DNA from: Paenibacillus sp. EZ-K15
Lineage (GTDB): Bacteria; Bacillota; Bacilli; Paenibacillales; Paenibacillaceae
NCBI RefSeq assembly: GCF_002573715.1
Contig: NZ_PDHM01000021.1
Location: forward strand, 186,001-250,000
Direction of reading: 5' to 3'
Length of the DNA stretch: 64,000 nt
The position numbers and the translations under genes are program-made. This document shows positions 35,499 to 43,907 of this stretch, piece by piece. Under the pieces are notes generated by a model. That model saw nothing but the letters and a program-made list of their open reading frames with translations. It searched no databases and was not told the DNA's origin. Position 1 is the first letter of the stretch. Each line of letters opens with the position of its first letter.

Positions 35499-35870
35499 AT
35501 GAAGAAAGCCTCAATCTCCCAAGTTGTCTTTCCAAGACTTGCCCTGTTTAGAAACGAGTTTTACAGAGGACGGCGATTTGTGGTACGTGGAAACGTGGGT
35601 ATCCGCAATCTCGAGAGAGCTTTCGGTGACATTGAAAGCTTGAGATTCTTCTCCACCAACCCCAATGCAACCCTGGTCCTGTTCTCGGAAACGAATTTCA
35701 GGGGCAGATTCAGAGTATTCCGGGGCAACACCAACATCGCCGATCTTGATGATATTATTCGTGGCGAAGAGCCGGAATCCATTATCAGCTCCAACCGTCG
35801 TTTGACGCTGGCTCAAATCCGGGCGATCCGTGATACCGGTACGCTTCCAAACGGTTTTAGAACCATCTGA
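35499..35870 (+). CDS. Beta/gamma-crystallin-like small protein
   Basis: A 123-residue protein starting at the ATG at 35499 with AAAGGAGG upstream (a GTG at 35490 overlaps that site). Two similar Greek-key-like stretches are visible: LFRNEFYRGRRFVVRGNVGI followed by RNL, and LFSETNFRGRFRVFRGNTNI followed by ADL and ESIISSN. The F-x-G-R spacing, aromatic-Gly motif and terminal Ser-rich turn resemble beta/gamma-crystallin domains, which bind calcium in many bacterial members. It has no signal peptide. It is basic and monocistronic, lying opposite its neighbours with a two-way terminator after it. Function unknown; spore or stress stability is speculation. Confidence 0.65.
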   Translation: MKKASISQVVFPRLALFRNEFYRGRRFVVRGNVGIRNLERAFGDIESLRFFSTNPNATLVLFSETNFRGRFRVFRGNTNIADLDDIIRGEEPESIISSNRRLTLAQIRAIRDTGTLPNGFRTI

Positions 35871-35911
35871 TTCTCCGTAAGCTCCGTAATCTCTCCTAAT
35901 TCATCCATGAT

Positions 35912-35958
35912 AAAATAGCGGACATCCGGGCTGGAGCCCCGGATGTCCGCTCTATTTT
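35912..35958. terminator. Two-way terminator
   Basis: A long stem (AAAATAGCGGACATCCGGG with CCCCGGATGTCCGCTCTATTTT, 6-nt loop) has A/T runs on both sides. It serves the crystallin-like gene on the plus strand and the SDR gene on the minus strand, which converge here. Confidence 0.85.
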
Positions 35959-36000
35959 ATTCATTGAGTATGTCTTCACAACGTAAGTGAAACAAACACC

Positions 36001-36867
36001 TTAACCGTTAATGACTTCGCCGCCATTTACGTGAATGACTTGACCGCTCACGTAGGAGGAGTCCGTCGAGGCCAGATATACATAGGCAGGAGCTAGCTCT
36101 TCCGGTTGACCCGGACGTTTCATCGGCTGGGTCGCCCCAAACTCGGCTACCTGATCCGGCGGGAACGTCGAAGGAATCAGCGGCGTCCAGATCGGTCCCG
36201 GCGCAACGGCATTCACCCGGATCCCTTGCCCGACCACGTTCATCGATAACGAGCGTGTAAAGGCAACGATGGCCCCCTTGGTTGATGCGTAATCCAGCAG
36301 CTGCGGACTTCCCCGGTAAGCTGTGATGGAGGTTGTATTAATAATCGAGCTTCCTTTCGACAGATGCGGCATTGCCGCCTGCGTCAGATAGAACATACCG
36401 AAAATATTCGTACGGAACGTCCGCTCCAATTGTTCTTTGGTAATATCCTCAATCTTCTTCTGCGGATGCTGTTCGGCTGCATTGTTAACGAGAATATCGA
36501 GCTTTCCGAGCTTCTCCACGGTTTCGGTAACCGCATCGCGGCAAAACGCATCGTCGCCGACGTCACCGGCGATCAGCAAGCATTTACGGCCTTCCTGCTC
36601 CACCTGACGCTTGGTCTCTTCCGCATCCTTATGCTCATTCAGGTACACAATAGATACGTCCGCACCTTCCTTGGCATAGTGGACCGCTACCGCACGGCCA
36701 ATACCGCTGTCACCTCCGGTAATCAGCGCAACCTTTCCCTTCAACTTACCGGCTGCTTTGTAAGCACTGCTCTCAAACTCCGGCTTTGGACTCATCTCCG
36801 ATTCCGTTCCGGGTCTGTGATCCTGATGCTGGGGCGGCAAGGTTTGTTTCTGTTGATCTTGTGGCAT
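36001..36867 (-). CDS. Short-chain dehydrogenase, GSP39/YghA type
   Basis: A 288-residue NAD(P)-dependent SDR. After a 40-residue hydrophilic N-terminal extension typical of the GSP39 (YdaD/YhxC) group comes the cofactor motif TGGDSGIGRAVA (residues about 50-61), NNAAEQ near 128, catalytic Ser in NTTSITAY and the YASTK pair near 194-198. The extension distinguishes the group from ordinary 250-residue SDRs. Family members are general-stress proteins; the substrate is unknown. It is monocistronic and converges with the crystallin-like gene. Confidence 0.93.
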   Translation of the reverse strand: MPQDQQKQTLPPQHQDHRPGTESEMSPKPEFESSAYKAAGKLKGKVALITGGDSGIGRAVAVHYAKEGADVSIVYLNEHKDAEETKRQVEQEGRKCLLIAGDVGDDAFCRDAVTETVEKLGKLDILVNNAAEQHPQKKIEDITKEQLERTFRTNIFGMFYLTQAAMPHLSKGSSIINTTSITAYRGSPQLLDYASTKGAIVAFTRSLSMNVVGQGIRVNAVAPGPIWTPLIPSTFPPDQVAEFGATQPMKRPGQPEELAPAYVYLASTDSSYVSGQVIHVNGGEVING

Positions 36868-37015
36868 ATGAACATTTCTCCTTTCGGGTCAGTATCTCAA
36901 ACTACCACTCATAGGATGCGTACGACACGCCTCTTTATACTCATAAAAAGCCCTTCGCTATTGTTTTTACCCAGATTGAATGGGATCAAACGTAATTGAA
37001 GCCCATTGCGCCCAA

Positions 37016-37076
37016 CAAAATAACCCCACATCGTGGGGCATTGCTCCGAAGTCCATTCAGATCCTTTGCGGGGGGG
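37016..37076 (-). repeat. Repeat element copy B (pair with 23911-23972)
   Basis: The outer 15 bp (CAAAATAACCCCACA) and 11 bp (CTTTGCGGGGG) are identical to copy A and in the same orientation. The CCCCAC/GTGGGG pair in this copy is a perfect hairpin stem (ACCCCACATCGTGGGG region). It lies 30 bp beyond the terminator of the membrane-protein gene and upstream of the SDR gene, a setting like that of copy A. Confidence 0.6.
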
Positions 37077-37105
37077 ACGCCGGTAATTTATATGAATTCT
37101 AATAT

Positions 37106-37136
37106 CAAAAAAAGCCGCCCAATAAACGGACGGCTT
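37106..37136 (-). terminator. Terminator after the small membrane-protein gene
   Basis: On the minus strand GCCGTCCG pairs with a GGGCGGC arm across TTTATT and is followed by T7. Confidence 0.8.
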
Positions 37137-37157
37137 CTCTTTCGTATGTAGCTGTTC

Positions 37158-37583
37158 TTAGATGATATGGTTGAATACCATGAAGAAGATCATAACCAGG
37201 AGCAGCAAGGAGAGGAGTGCGCTAAGCGTACCCAACTTGCTTGTTTCTTCCTTCACTTCACGCTTCTCGCGGATTCCTGCAAGCGCATTCTTCAATGGCT
37301 TGCTCATGATGCCTCCAATAGCAAACATCGCCAGCAGCAATACCGTTACAATGATCATCCAAGGAACCGAATACTCGCCTTGGGACATCATGTATCCGCC
37401 AGTCAACAACTGAATAACCAAGCCGTACTGAGCAAACCGGTTCGCTACACGAATCGTATTAACGGCTCCTTCTTGTGCGCCGAGGGACAGTTTCTGAATA
37501 CCGCCAACAACAAACGGCAGAATCAAGTAAAATCCTAGCGCCGCCGTACCGACCATATGCAGAAAAAATGTCACGTTCCACAT
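37158..37583 (-). CDS. Four-helix membrane protein of unknown function
   Basis: A 141-residue integral membrane protein with four hydrophobic segments (about residues 5-25, 48-68, 75-95 and 118-138) and a basic loop of charged residues between the third and fourth (GIREKREVKEETSK). I start at the ATG at 37583, with TGGAGGAA upstream; the frame from 37664 begins with an unrelated hydrophilic tail. I do not recognise a characterised family. It lies downstream of mdh and before the SDR, with terminators on both sides, so it is monocistronic. Confidence 0.75.
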   Translation of the reverse strand: MWNVTFFLHMVGTAALGFYLILPFVVGGIQKLSLGAQEGAVNTIRVANRFAQYGLVIQLLTGGYMMSQGEYSVPWMIIVTVLLLAMFAIGGIMSKPLKNALAGIREKREVKEETSKLGTLSALLSLLLLVMIFFMVFNHII

Positions 37584-37666
37584 AAACAATTCCTCCAAAG
37601 TCGTTAGTGTGATTTTTGTTACATCAAGTTCATCGTCTCTTATTATACTGGAGAGATCCTCCAAAG

Positions 37667-37703
37667 AAAAGCAATCCCGCCCCGAATCACGGGACGGGAT
37701 TGC
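37667..37703 (-). terminator. Terminator after mdh
   Basis: On the minus strand GCAATCCCG pairs with CGGGATTGC and a T-run follows. It closes the citZ-icd-mdh gene set 33 bp after the mdh stop. Confidence 0.85.
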
Positions 37704-37735
37704 ATTATTAGACGATTTTGTGAACCCTGATTCAA

Positions 37736-38677
37736 TTACAGGGTCACGACCGCGGTTACATTACGTACGGATTCCGCAGACTTATCGAGCGCAGCTTTCT
37801 CTTCGGCCGTCAGCTCAAGCTCGAAAATTCGCTCGATGCCGTCTCCGCCGAGAATTGCCGGTACGCCCATGAACAGATTGTCATAGCCGTACTCGCCCTC
37901 CAGCAGAGCAATAATCGGAATGATCCGTTTCTTGTCCTTCAGAATCGCTTCCGTCATTTGTACCAGGGATGCAGCCGGCGCATAGTATGCACTACCGTTA
38001 CCCAGCAGGTTCACAATTTCGCCGCCGCCAACCCGGGTACGCTGCACAATGGCTTCAATGCGCTCAGCCGGAATCAGCGTGTCGATCGGAATGCCGCCAA
38101 CACTGGAGTAGCGAACGAGCGGAACCATGTCATCACCATGGCCGCCAAGTACGAATCCGCGGACATCCTCAACCGATACGTTCAGCTCTTGCGCGATGAA
38201 AGTGCAATAGCGAGCCGTATCCAGTACGCCAGATTGGCCGATTACGCGGTTCTTGGGAAATCCGAGCGTGTTATATGCCACATAAGTCATGGCATCGACC
38301 GGGTTGCTCAAGATGATCACCGTGGCGTTCGGTGCGTGACTCTTCACGTTCTCACATACGGATTTCACGATCCCTGCATTGGTATTAACGAGGTCATCGC
38401 GGCTCATGCCCGGCTTGCGGGCTACACCTGCTGTAATGATTACGATATCGGAATTAGCTGCATCCTCATAGTTGGAAGTACCGACTATGTTGCTGTCAAA
38501 TCCTTGAACGGGACTTGCTTCGAGCATATCCAGCGCTTTACCTTTCGTTGGGTTCTCGAGCTGCGGGATATCCAGCAGCACCACATCACCCAATTCTTTT
38601 TGAGCAAGCATCAGGGCGGTAGTCGCACCTGTAAAGCCAGCACCTACTACCGTAATCTTTTTACGAGTAATTGCCAC
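37736..38677 (-). CDS. mdh: Malate dehydrogenase
   Basis: A 313-residue LDH-type malate dehydrogenase. The NAD motif is VVGAGFTGATTA near the N-terminus, the substrate Arg lies in AGVARKPGMSRDDL, and the catalytic His is in VLGGHGDDMVPLVRYS near residue 180. It oxidises malate to oxaloacetate in the TCA cycle. It lies 14 bp after icd, so the two are co-transcribed, as in B. subtilis. Confidence 0.97.
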   Translation of the reverse strand: MAITRKKITVVGAGFTGATTALMLAQKELGDVVLLDIPQLENPTKGKALDMLEASPVQGFDSNIVGTSNYEDAANSDIVIITAGVARKPGMSRDDLVNTNAGIVKSVCENVKSHAPNATVIILSNPVDAMTYVAYNTLGFPKNRVIGQSGVLDTARYCTFIAQELNVSVEDVRGFVLGGHGDDMVPLVRYSSVGGIPIDTLIPAERIEAIVQRTRVGGGEIVNLLGNGSAYYAPAASLVQMTEAILKDKKRIIPIIALLEGEYGYDNLFMGVPAILGGDGIERIFELELTAEEKAALDKSAESVRNVTAVVTL

Positions 38678-38691
38678 GATGAATCTCCTCC

Positions 38692-39984
38692 TTACAGGTT
38701 TTTAATAATTTCGTCTGCGAACTGGGAGCATTTCACTTCGGTAGCGCCTTCCATCAGGCGGGCGAAGTCATACGTCACGGTTTTGTTGTTGATCGATGTT
38801 TCCATACCTTTGTAGATAAGGTCAGCCGCTTCCTGCCATCCGAGGTGCTCAAGCAGCATTACGCCGGAGAGGATAACGGAACCAGGGTTTACTACGTCTT
38901 TGTCTGCATATTTCGGAGCTGTACCATGAGTCGCTTCGAAAATCGCATGTCCAGTTACATAGTTGATGTTAGCCCCTGGAGCGATACCGATACCGCCAAC
39001 TTGTGCAGCCAGCGCGTCAGACAGGTAGTCACCGTTCAGGTTCAATGTCGCAATGACATCAAAGTCGGTTGGACGAGTCAGAACTTGCTGCAGCGCGATG
39101 TCAGCAATCGCATCTTTAACGATGATTTTGCCAGCTTCTTCAGCCGCTTTTTGAGCAGCATTAGCTGCATCTACGCCGTCTTTATCCTTGATGATATCGT
39201 ATTGAGCCCAAGTGAACACTTTATCGCCGAATTCAGCTTCAGCCACTTCGTAACCCCAGTTTTTGAAGGCGCCTTCTGTAAATTTCATGATATTGCCTTT
39301 GTGAACCAATGTCACCGATTTGCGGCCATGCTTGATTGCGTATTCAACCGCTGCACGTACAAGACGCTTGGAACCTTCGGAGGATACAGGCTTGATGCCG
39401 ATACCGGACGTTTCCGGGAAGCGGATTTTGTTGGCTCCCATTTCGTCTTGAAGGAACTTGATCACTTTCTTCACTTCTTCGGAGCCTTCTTTATACTCAA
39501 TACCTGCGTAGATGTCTTCCGTGTTCTCACGGAAAATAACCATGTCAACCAGCTCAGGGCGTTTTACCGGAGATGGTACGCCGTCGAAGTAACGAACAGG
39601 GCGCAGGCAAGTGTACAGGTCCAGCTCTTGGCGAAGGGCAACGTTCAAGGAACGGATACCGCCGCCGATTGGCGTTGTAAGAGGTCCTTTAATCGCAACG
39701 ATATACTCGCGAATCGCTTCAAGCGTATCGTTCGGGAGCCATTCACCGTATGTATTGTATGCCTTCTCACCGGCAAATACTTCATACCAGGCAATTTTCT
39801 TGGAACCGTTGTATGCTTTTTCTACTGCTGCATCAAGAACGCGCTTGGAAGCTTTCCAAATGTCACGGCCAGTACCGTCACCTTCAATAAAAGGAATGAC
39901 AGGGTTGTTAGGCACCTGCAGAGTTCCGTTATCAATCGTAATTTTCTCGCCTTCAGTTGGTAGTGCGAATTTTTCCAATTTCAT
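38692..39984 (-). CDS. icd: NADP-dependent isocitrate dehydrogenase
   Basis: A 430-residue enzyme of the bacterial NADP type. Substrate-site residues occur in GGGIRSLNVALRQELDLYTC (the Ser corresponds to the regulatory Ser113 of E. coli), REnTED-type IFRENTEDIYAGIEY, and the metal-binding DAIADIALQQVL; the adenine-binding part includes ATHGTAPKYADKDVVNPGS. It converts isocitrate to 2-oxoglutarate. It lies between citZ (143 bp upstream) and mdh. Confidence 0.97.
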   Translation of the reverse strand: MKLEKFALPTEGEKITIDNGTLQVPNNPVIPFIEGDGTGRDIWKASKRVLDAAVEKAYNGSKKIAWYEVFAGEKAYNTYGEWLPNDTLEAIREYIVAIKGPLTTPIGGGIRSLNVALRQELDLYTCLRPVRYFDGVPSPVKRPELVDMVIFRENTEDIYAGIEYKEGSEEVKKVIKFLQDEMGANKIRFPETSGIGIKPVSSEGSKRLVRAAVEYAIKHGRKSVTLVHKGNIMKFTEGAFKNWGYEVAEAEFGDKVFTWAQYDIIKDKDGVDAANAAQKAAEEAGKIIVKDAIADIALQQVLTRPTDFDVIATLNLNGDYLSDALAAQVGGIGIAPGANINYVTGHAIFEATHGTAPKYADKDVVNPGSVILSGVMLLEHLGWQEAADLIYKGMETSINNKTVTYDFARLMEGATEVKCSQFADEIIKNL

Positions 39985-40127
39985 GAGTATGAGTTCCTCC
40001 TTCGAATATGGTTCTTGTCTCTAACTATTCCAAAAATTCCACCAGAATAGGCACAGAGAAACCCGCCACCCGCGATTCACTCACGTTTGAGCGGTTCTCT
40101 AGCCTATTGTACATGATTGCCAGCCAC

Positions 40128-41240
40128 TTAGCGAAGTTCTATCGGCACATATTTTTGGTCGGTCATACCTGTATACTCTGCGCGCGGGCGGATGATACGG
40201 TTGCCTTCATACTGCTCAAGAATGTGCGCAGTCCATCCGGATACACGGCTGATGGCAAAAATCGGCGTGAACAATTCCTGCTCAATCCCGAGCTGCGTAT
40301 AGACCGATGCGGAATAGAAATCAACGTTCGGCTTCAGCCCTTTTTGGTTGGTAACCGTTTCGTCGATCAGTACCGACATGTCGTACAACGTGGTGTCGCC
40401 TTTCATTTCACCAAGCTCACGCGACATTTTTTGCAGATGCTTCGCGCGCGGGTCCCCGTTTTTGTATACGCGGTGTCCAAAGCCCATAATTTTTTCACGG
40501 TTGTCCAGCTTCTCCTGAATGTAAGCCTGAGCCCGATCAATCGAACCGACTTCGTTCAGCATCTTCATGACGGCTTCATTCGCGCCGCCGTGCAGAGGAC
40601 CTTTCAGCGCGCCAATGGCGGAAGTAACGCCGGAATATATGTCAGACAGCGTGGCTACGGTTACACGGGCAGCAAACGTGGATGCGTTAAGCTCGTGATC
40701 CGCATGCAATACCAGTGCCTGGTCCAGAGCCTTGATCGAAGTCTGATCAGGGTCTTCGCCTCTGAGCATATACAAGAAATTCTCCGAGATGGAGACGCCG
40801 GCTTTCGGAGCCACCGGCTCTTTACCCTGACGAACACGGGCGATGGCAGCAATGATCGTCGGAAGCTGAGCTTGAAGTTTAACCGCTTTCTTTTCGTTCG
40901 CTTCACGGCTCATATCGTCGCCTTCGGCGTCATACAGAGCAAGCGCGGATACAGCCGAGCGAAGCGCAGCCATCGTATTGGTATCCTTCGGATACAATTT
41001 GATCTGCTGGATAAGCTCATCCGGAATGGCAGCATAGTCGCTCAAATCTTGTTGAAGGGCCTTAAGCTCTTCGGCATTCGGAAGTTTTCCGAACCAGAGC
41101 AGATAGGCTACCTCTTCAAAACTTGCATGTTCTGCGAGATCGTCAATATCATATCCACGATAAGTCAGAACGCCATCGACGATCGAACTAATCGCGGAGG
41201 TGGTAGCTACAATGCCTTCCAAACCCTTGGTAGCTGTCAT
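40128..41240 (-). CDS. citZ: Citrate synthase
   Basis: A 370-residue type II-like Gram-positive citrate synthase. I use the ATG at 41240 (MTATKGLEGIVATTSAISSI) with AAAGGAGAG upstream; the longer frame from 41450 reads through the leader. Catalytic His residues are in LHADHELNASTF and GFGHRVYKNGDPRA, the catalytic Asp in DFYSASVYTQLGI. It condenses acetyl-CoA and oxaloacetate. A strong SigA promoter at 41475-41503 and a palindromic operator in the leader are visible; carbon control of citZ is known in B. subtilis. Confidence 0.96.
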   Translation of the reverse strand: MTATKGLEGIVATTSAISSIVDGVLTYRGYDIDDLAEHASFEEVAYLLWFGKLPNAEELKALQQDLSDYAAIPDELIQQIKLYPKDTNTMAALRSAVSALALYDAEGDDMSREANEKKAVKLQAQLPTIIAAIARVRQGKEPVAPKAGVSISENFLYMLRGEDPDQTSIKALDQALVLHADHELNASTFAARVTVATLSDIYSGVTSAIGALKGPLHGGANEAVMKMLNEVGSIDRAQAYIQEKLDNREKIMGFGHRVYKNGDPRAKHLQKMSRELGEMKGDTTLYDMSVLIDETVTNQKGLKPNVDFYSASVYTQLGIEQELFTPIFAISRVSGWTAHILEQYEGNRIIRPRAEYTGMTDQKYVPIELR

Positions 41241-41286
41241 GCAACATCTCTCCTTTATGATCGGGATAAACTGAACTATTTTGACA

Positions 41287-41308
41287 TTCATGAAAACATT
41301 TTCATGAA
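41287..41308. promoter_or_regulatory. Palindromic operator (cre-like) in citZ leader
   Basis: Two perfect 10-bp arms, TTCATGAAAA and TTTTCATGAA, are separated by CA. The inner part TGAAAACATTTTCA fits the CcpA cre consensus apart from A instead of the central G. The site lies 47 bp before the citZ ATG and about 170 bp after the promoter. A second, weaker inverted repeat (CATATCA / TGATATG) is at 41367-41394. Confidence 0.6.
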
Positions 41309-41474
41309 GTCGGATAAAAAAGAAAAACGCGAAAAAAATTGCTATGGTCCTAGTCATAAACCTTCTCATATCATACTGGATTTTGTCTGATATGTGAACA
41401 AGAGCAGCGACATTCGCCGCATCAAATTGTTTTATCGACACCATAAACATTTTTTTGAAATCACTTACAATTCC

Positions 41475-41503
41475 ATTATACCTGTGATAATTCTCATTGT
41501 CGA
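41475..41503 (-). promoter_or_regulatory. SigA promoter of citZ
   Basis: On the minus strand TCGACA (41498-41503) and TATAAT (41475-41480) are separated by 17 bp. One mismatch to the full consensus. It gives a leader of roughly 225 nt that contains two inverted repeats. Confidence 0.7.
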
Positions 41504-41616
41504 ATCATGAAGACAAGCGTTTTCCAACTCTTTATCCTTATATTGAAACTCCTTGCATACGTATAGGAATGAGCGATTCTGCTCGTCCCTGAAGTGCTGC
41601 AAAGGAGTGTGATTGT

Positions 41617-42735
41617 TTGGAACGATTGATGCTCAAGCGTTTTGGCCGGGGAGTGTGGGTGCTGTCTTCCATCTTCGTGATTGCCTATTTGATATATGTA
41701 CTGCTGCCGCTGCTTTATCCCTTCCTTCTGGCCTGGATCATCGCCTATGCCATGAATCCTTGCGTCCACCTGCTTCAGCGGAGTTTGAAGCTGCCGCGGT
41801 GGCTCGCCGTCACGTTGTCACTGCTGCTGTATTTCGGAGCGGCTCTGCTGATTCTTACTGCGGCTGTTACCAGACTGGTCAAGGAACTGATTATTCTGTC
41901 CCAGTCCTTCAATCTCCATATTGATACCTGGATGGAATGGCTGACGGCCTGGATGCAGAATGATAGCTTCCAGAATATCATCAATGAGATTAGCCGGTTC
42001 TATCAGAACAACCCGAATTATCACGATACCATCAATCAAAATATTACCCGCACGACACAAACGATTGGCACGGCTGTGACCGATTTAGTTACTAGTATTT
42101 TTAACGGAATTTTGCAAATTATTTATTACCTGCCGAACTTAGGCACGATTCTGATTGTTGTTTTACTGTCAACATTCTTTCTCAGCAACAGCTGGGAGCG
42201 CCATAATCGCGCGCTTACCCGCATCCTGCCCGACGTCATTCGCAAACCCATGATCTATATCTTCTCGGACCTAAAAAAAGCGTTGTTCGGATTCGCGAGG
42301 GCCCAACTGATCCTCATCTCCATCACGGCCCTCATCGTCATCATCACGCTTTATGCGCTCGGGGTCGATTCCGCCTTCTCCATCGGACTTCTGATCGGCT
42401 TGGTGGATCTTCTCCCATACCTCGGCGTCGGCATCGTCCTGATCCCCTGGTCGCTGTATGCCTTTATGTCGGGCGACCTGACCCTCGGCATCGGACTGAC
42501 CGTCCTGTACAGCATCATCCTGATCGTCAGGCAGATCATGGAGCCCAAGGTGCTTGCCAGCAGTGTGGGACTGGACCCGCTCGCCGCCCTGCTGGGCATG
42601 TTCGTTGGGCTCAAGCTGTTTGGCATTCTGGGACTGATTGTAGGTCCTGTGTCGCTTGTCATCCTGGATGCATTTCACCGGGCCCATGTATTCAAGGACC
42701 TAAGGAATTATATTATCGGAGGCAGGTTCAGGTAG
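41617..42735 (+). CDS. ytvI: Sporulation integral membrane protein YtvI (AI-2E exporter family)
   Basis: A 372-residue membrane protein of the AI-2E/UPF0118 (PerM) family with seven to eight hydrophobic segments and an extracytoplasmic stretch of about 90 residues after the third. Family signatures are LPYLGVGIVLIPW, MEPKVLASSVGLDPLAALLG and FVGLKLFGILGLIVGPV. Translation starts at TTG with AAAGGAG nine bases upstream. It is divergent from citZ, in the location of ytvI in B. subtilis, where it is a sporulation gene. Substrate unknown. Confidence 0.92.
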   Translation: MERLMLKRFGRGVWVLSSIFVIAYLIYVLLPLLYPFLLAWIIAYAMNPCVHLLQRSLKLPRWLAVTLSLLLYFGAALLILTAAVTRLVKELIILSQSFNLHIDTWMEWLTAWMQNDSFQNIINEISRFYQNNPNYHDTINQNITRTTQTIGTAVTDLVTSIFNGILQIIYYLPNLGTILIVVLLSTFFLSNSWERHNRALTRILPDVIRKPMIYIFSDLKKALFGFARAQLILISITALIVIITLYALGVDSAFSIGLLIGLVDLLPYLGVGIVLIPWSLYAFMSGDLTLGIGLTVLYSIILIVRQIMEPKVLASSVGLDPLAALLGMFVGLKLFGILGLIVGPVSLVILDAFHRAHVFKDLRNYIIGGRFR

Positions 42736-42849
42736 CCGTCGGACGAACAGGTTTGACTCATGATGGGGCAATAGTGATCCGATTATCGCAGGACTGAATA
42801 GAAGTACTTCATGGTACTCCCTGATACTCTCTCTTACTCCGTGCATAAA

Positions 42850-42878
42850 TAGACCGGCCCACGAAGGGGCCGGTCTTA
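42850..42878. terminator. Terminator between convergent ytvI and fxsA
   Basis: ACCGGCCC pairs with GGGCCGGT, a GC-rich 8-bp stem with short loop. T-runs are weak on both sides, so the strength is uncertain. Confidence 0.5.
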
Positions 42879-42896
42879 TGGGTGATCCTGTTTGTA

Positions 42897-43289
42897 TTAC
42901 CTGCGAAAGATCGTAATCTTGCCGTTTTTCATATTTTTCTTCATCCATTTCAACAGCAAAATCCGATACAGCGGGCGGGTCAACGGAAATATCAGCGTAA
43001 ATCCGATAATGTCAGTTACAAAGCCCGGCAGAATAAGTAGTACTCCACCCGCAAATATACATAGGCCATCAGCCATGGAAGCACCCGGAACCATGCCTGA
43101 GTTCATTCTCTGCTTGGCATCTTCCATCGCTTTGCGACCTTCGAACCTCATCATGGCCACGCCAACCGCAGAGGTCAGCAGTGTCAATAGCAAGGTATTC
43201 ATGCCACCCACGCGATCCGCAACAAACTGGAAGCCGAATATTTCAATAGCAGGCACGAAGATAATCGCTGCCAGCAACCATTTGAACAT
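42897..43289 (-). CDS. fxsA: FxsA family membrane protein
   Basis: A 130-residue inner-membrane protein with three or four hydrophobic segments. It shows the FxsA pattern: N-terminal LLAAIIFVPAIEIFGFQFVA, TLLLTLLTSAVGVAMMRFEG and the loop LPGFVTDIIGFTLIFPLTR. In E. coli FxsA relieves exclusion of phage T7; in Bacillus its role is unknown. It lies 4 bp after the thioesterase gene and probably shares its transcript. Confidence 0.93.
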   Translation of the reverse strand: MFKWLLAAIIFVPAIEIFGFQFVADRVGGMNTLLLTLLTSAVGVAMMRFEGRKAMEDAKQRMNSGMVPGASMADGLCIFAGGVLLILPGFVTDIIGFTLIFPLTRPLYRILLLKWMKKNMKNGKITIFRR

Positions 43290-43293
43290 GAAG

Positions 43294-43803
43294 CTACTCC
43301 TTCCTCCCCCAAAGGGTGTCCCTCAATGCATCATACAGCTTTGGGGAGCATTTATCCAGTCGGGCCGGCTTCCACTCTCGATTCAGCCATACATGTCGGG
43401 TCGCACCTGCCGTTAACAAGGTACCGGGAAGCCTGGATTCGGGAGACAAATCCATCGTCCCCAAATCTGCCTGCTCCTGTTCGCTCAGCAAACGGACCTC
43501 ATATTCATAGTGTATTCGAAGCGGGGAGAAAGCAGTCATTCTGGTAAATACCGTTACGAGATCATCATACCGCGCAGGGTGGCGATACTTGATATCAAGA
43601 TCAACCACCGGGAGCAGGACGCCTTCTTCTTCCATTCCGCGATACGTAAATCCCATTTCACGGATCATTTGGGTGCGCCCGATCTCGAACCAGTTTAAAT
43701 AGTTAGCATGGTATACGACACCCATTTGATCGCTTTCCTGATAACGCACCCGAAATGACGTCCAGAACCAGCGGCTTAGTGTCGGTACGGATGGCTTAGG
43801 CAT
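43294..43803 (-). CDS. Acyl-CoA thioesterase (4HBT hot-dog fold)
   Basis: A 169-residue hot-dog thioesterase of the YbgC/FadM type. RVRYQESDQMGVVYHANYLN carries the catalytic Asp of the 4HBT family (residues about 18-37), then WFEIGRTQMIREMG. I start at the ATG at 43803 with GGGGGTG upstream; the longer frame from 43851 would overlap the pyk terminator. It hydrolyses acyl-CoA; chain-length preference is unknown. Together with fxsA it forms a short operon downstream of pyk. Confidence 0.9.
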   Translation of the reverse strand: MPKPSVPTLSRWFWTSFRVRYQESDQMGVVYHANYLNWFEIGRTQMIREMGFTYRGMEEEGVLLPVVDLDIKYRHPARYDDLVTVFTRMTAFSPLRIHYEYEVRLLSEQEQADLGTMDLSPESRLPGTLLTAGATRHVWLNREWKPARLDKCSPKLYDALRDTLWGRKE

Positions 43804-43826
43804 CAACATCACCCCCTTATCTATGC

Positions 43827-43862
43827 AAAAAGCAATGGTCGACAGAATCATCGTCCATTGCT
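43827..43862 (-). terminator. Terminator after pyk
   Basis: On the minus strand GCAATGG pairs with CCATTGC across a 16-nt loop and is followed by T5. It separates pyk from the thioesterase gene. Confidence 0.65.
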
Positions 43863-43907
43863 CATATGCTGCTATATTCAGAATCCAACGGATTCTTGAC
43901 TGTTGTA

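Noticed and set aside
38845..39963. 372-residue plus-strand open frame opposite icd
   Set aside because: Shadow of isocitrate dehydrogenase; no recognisable protein.
40008..41390. 460-residue plus-strand open frame opposite citZ
   Set aside because: Shadow of citrate synthase; residue composition is His/Arg/Phe-rich and shows no family motif.
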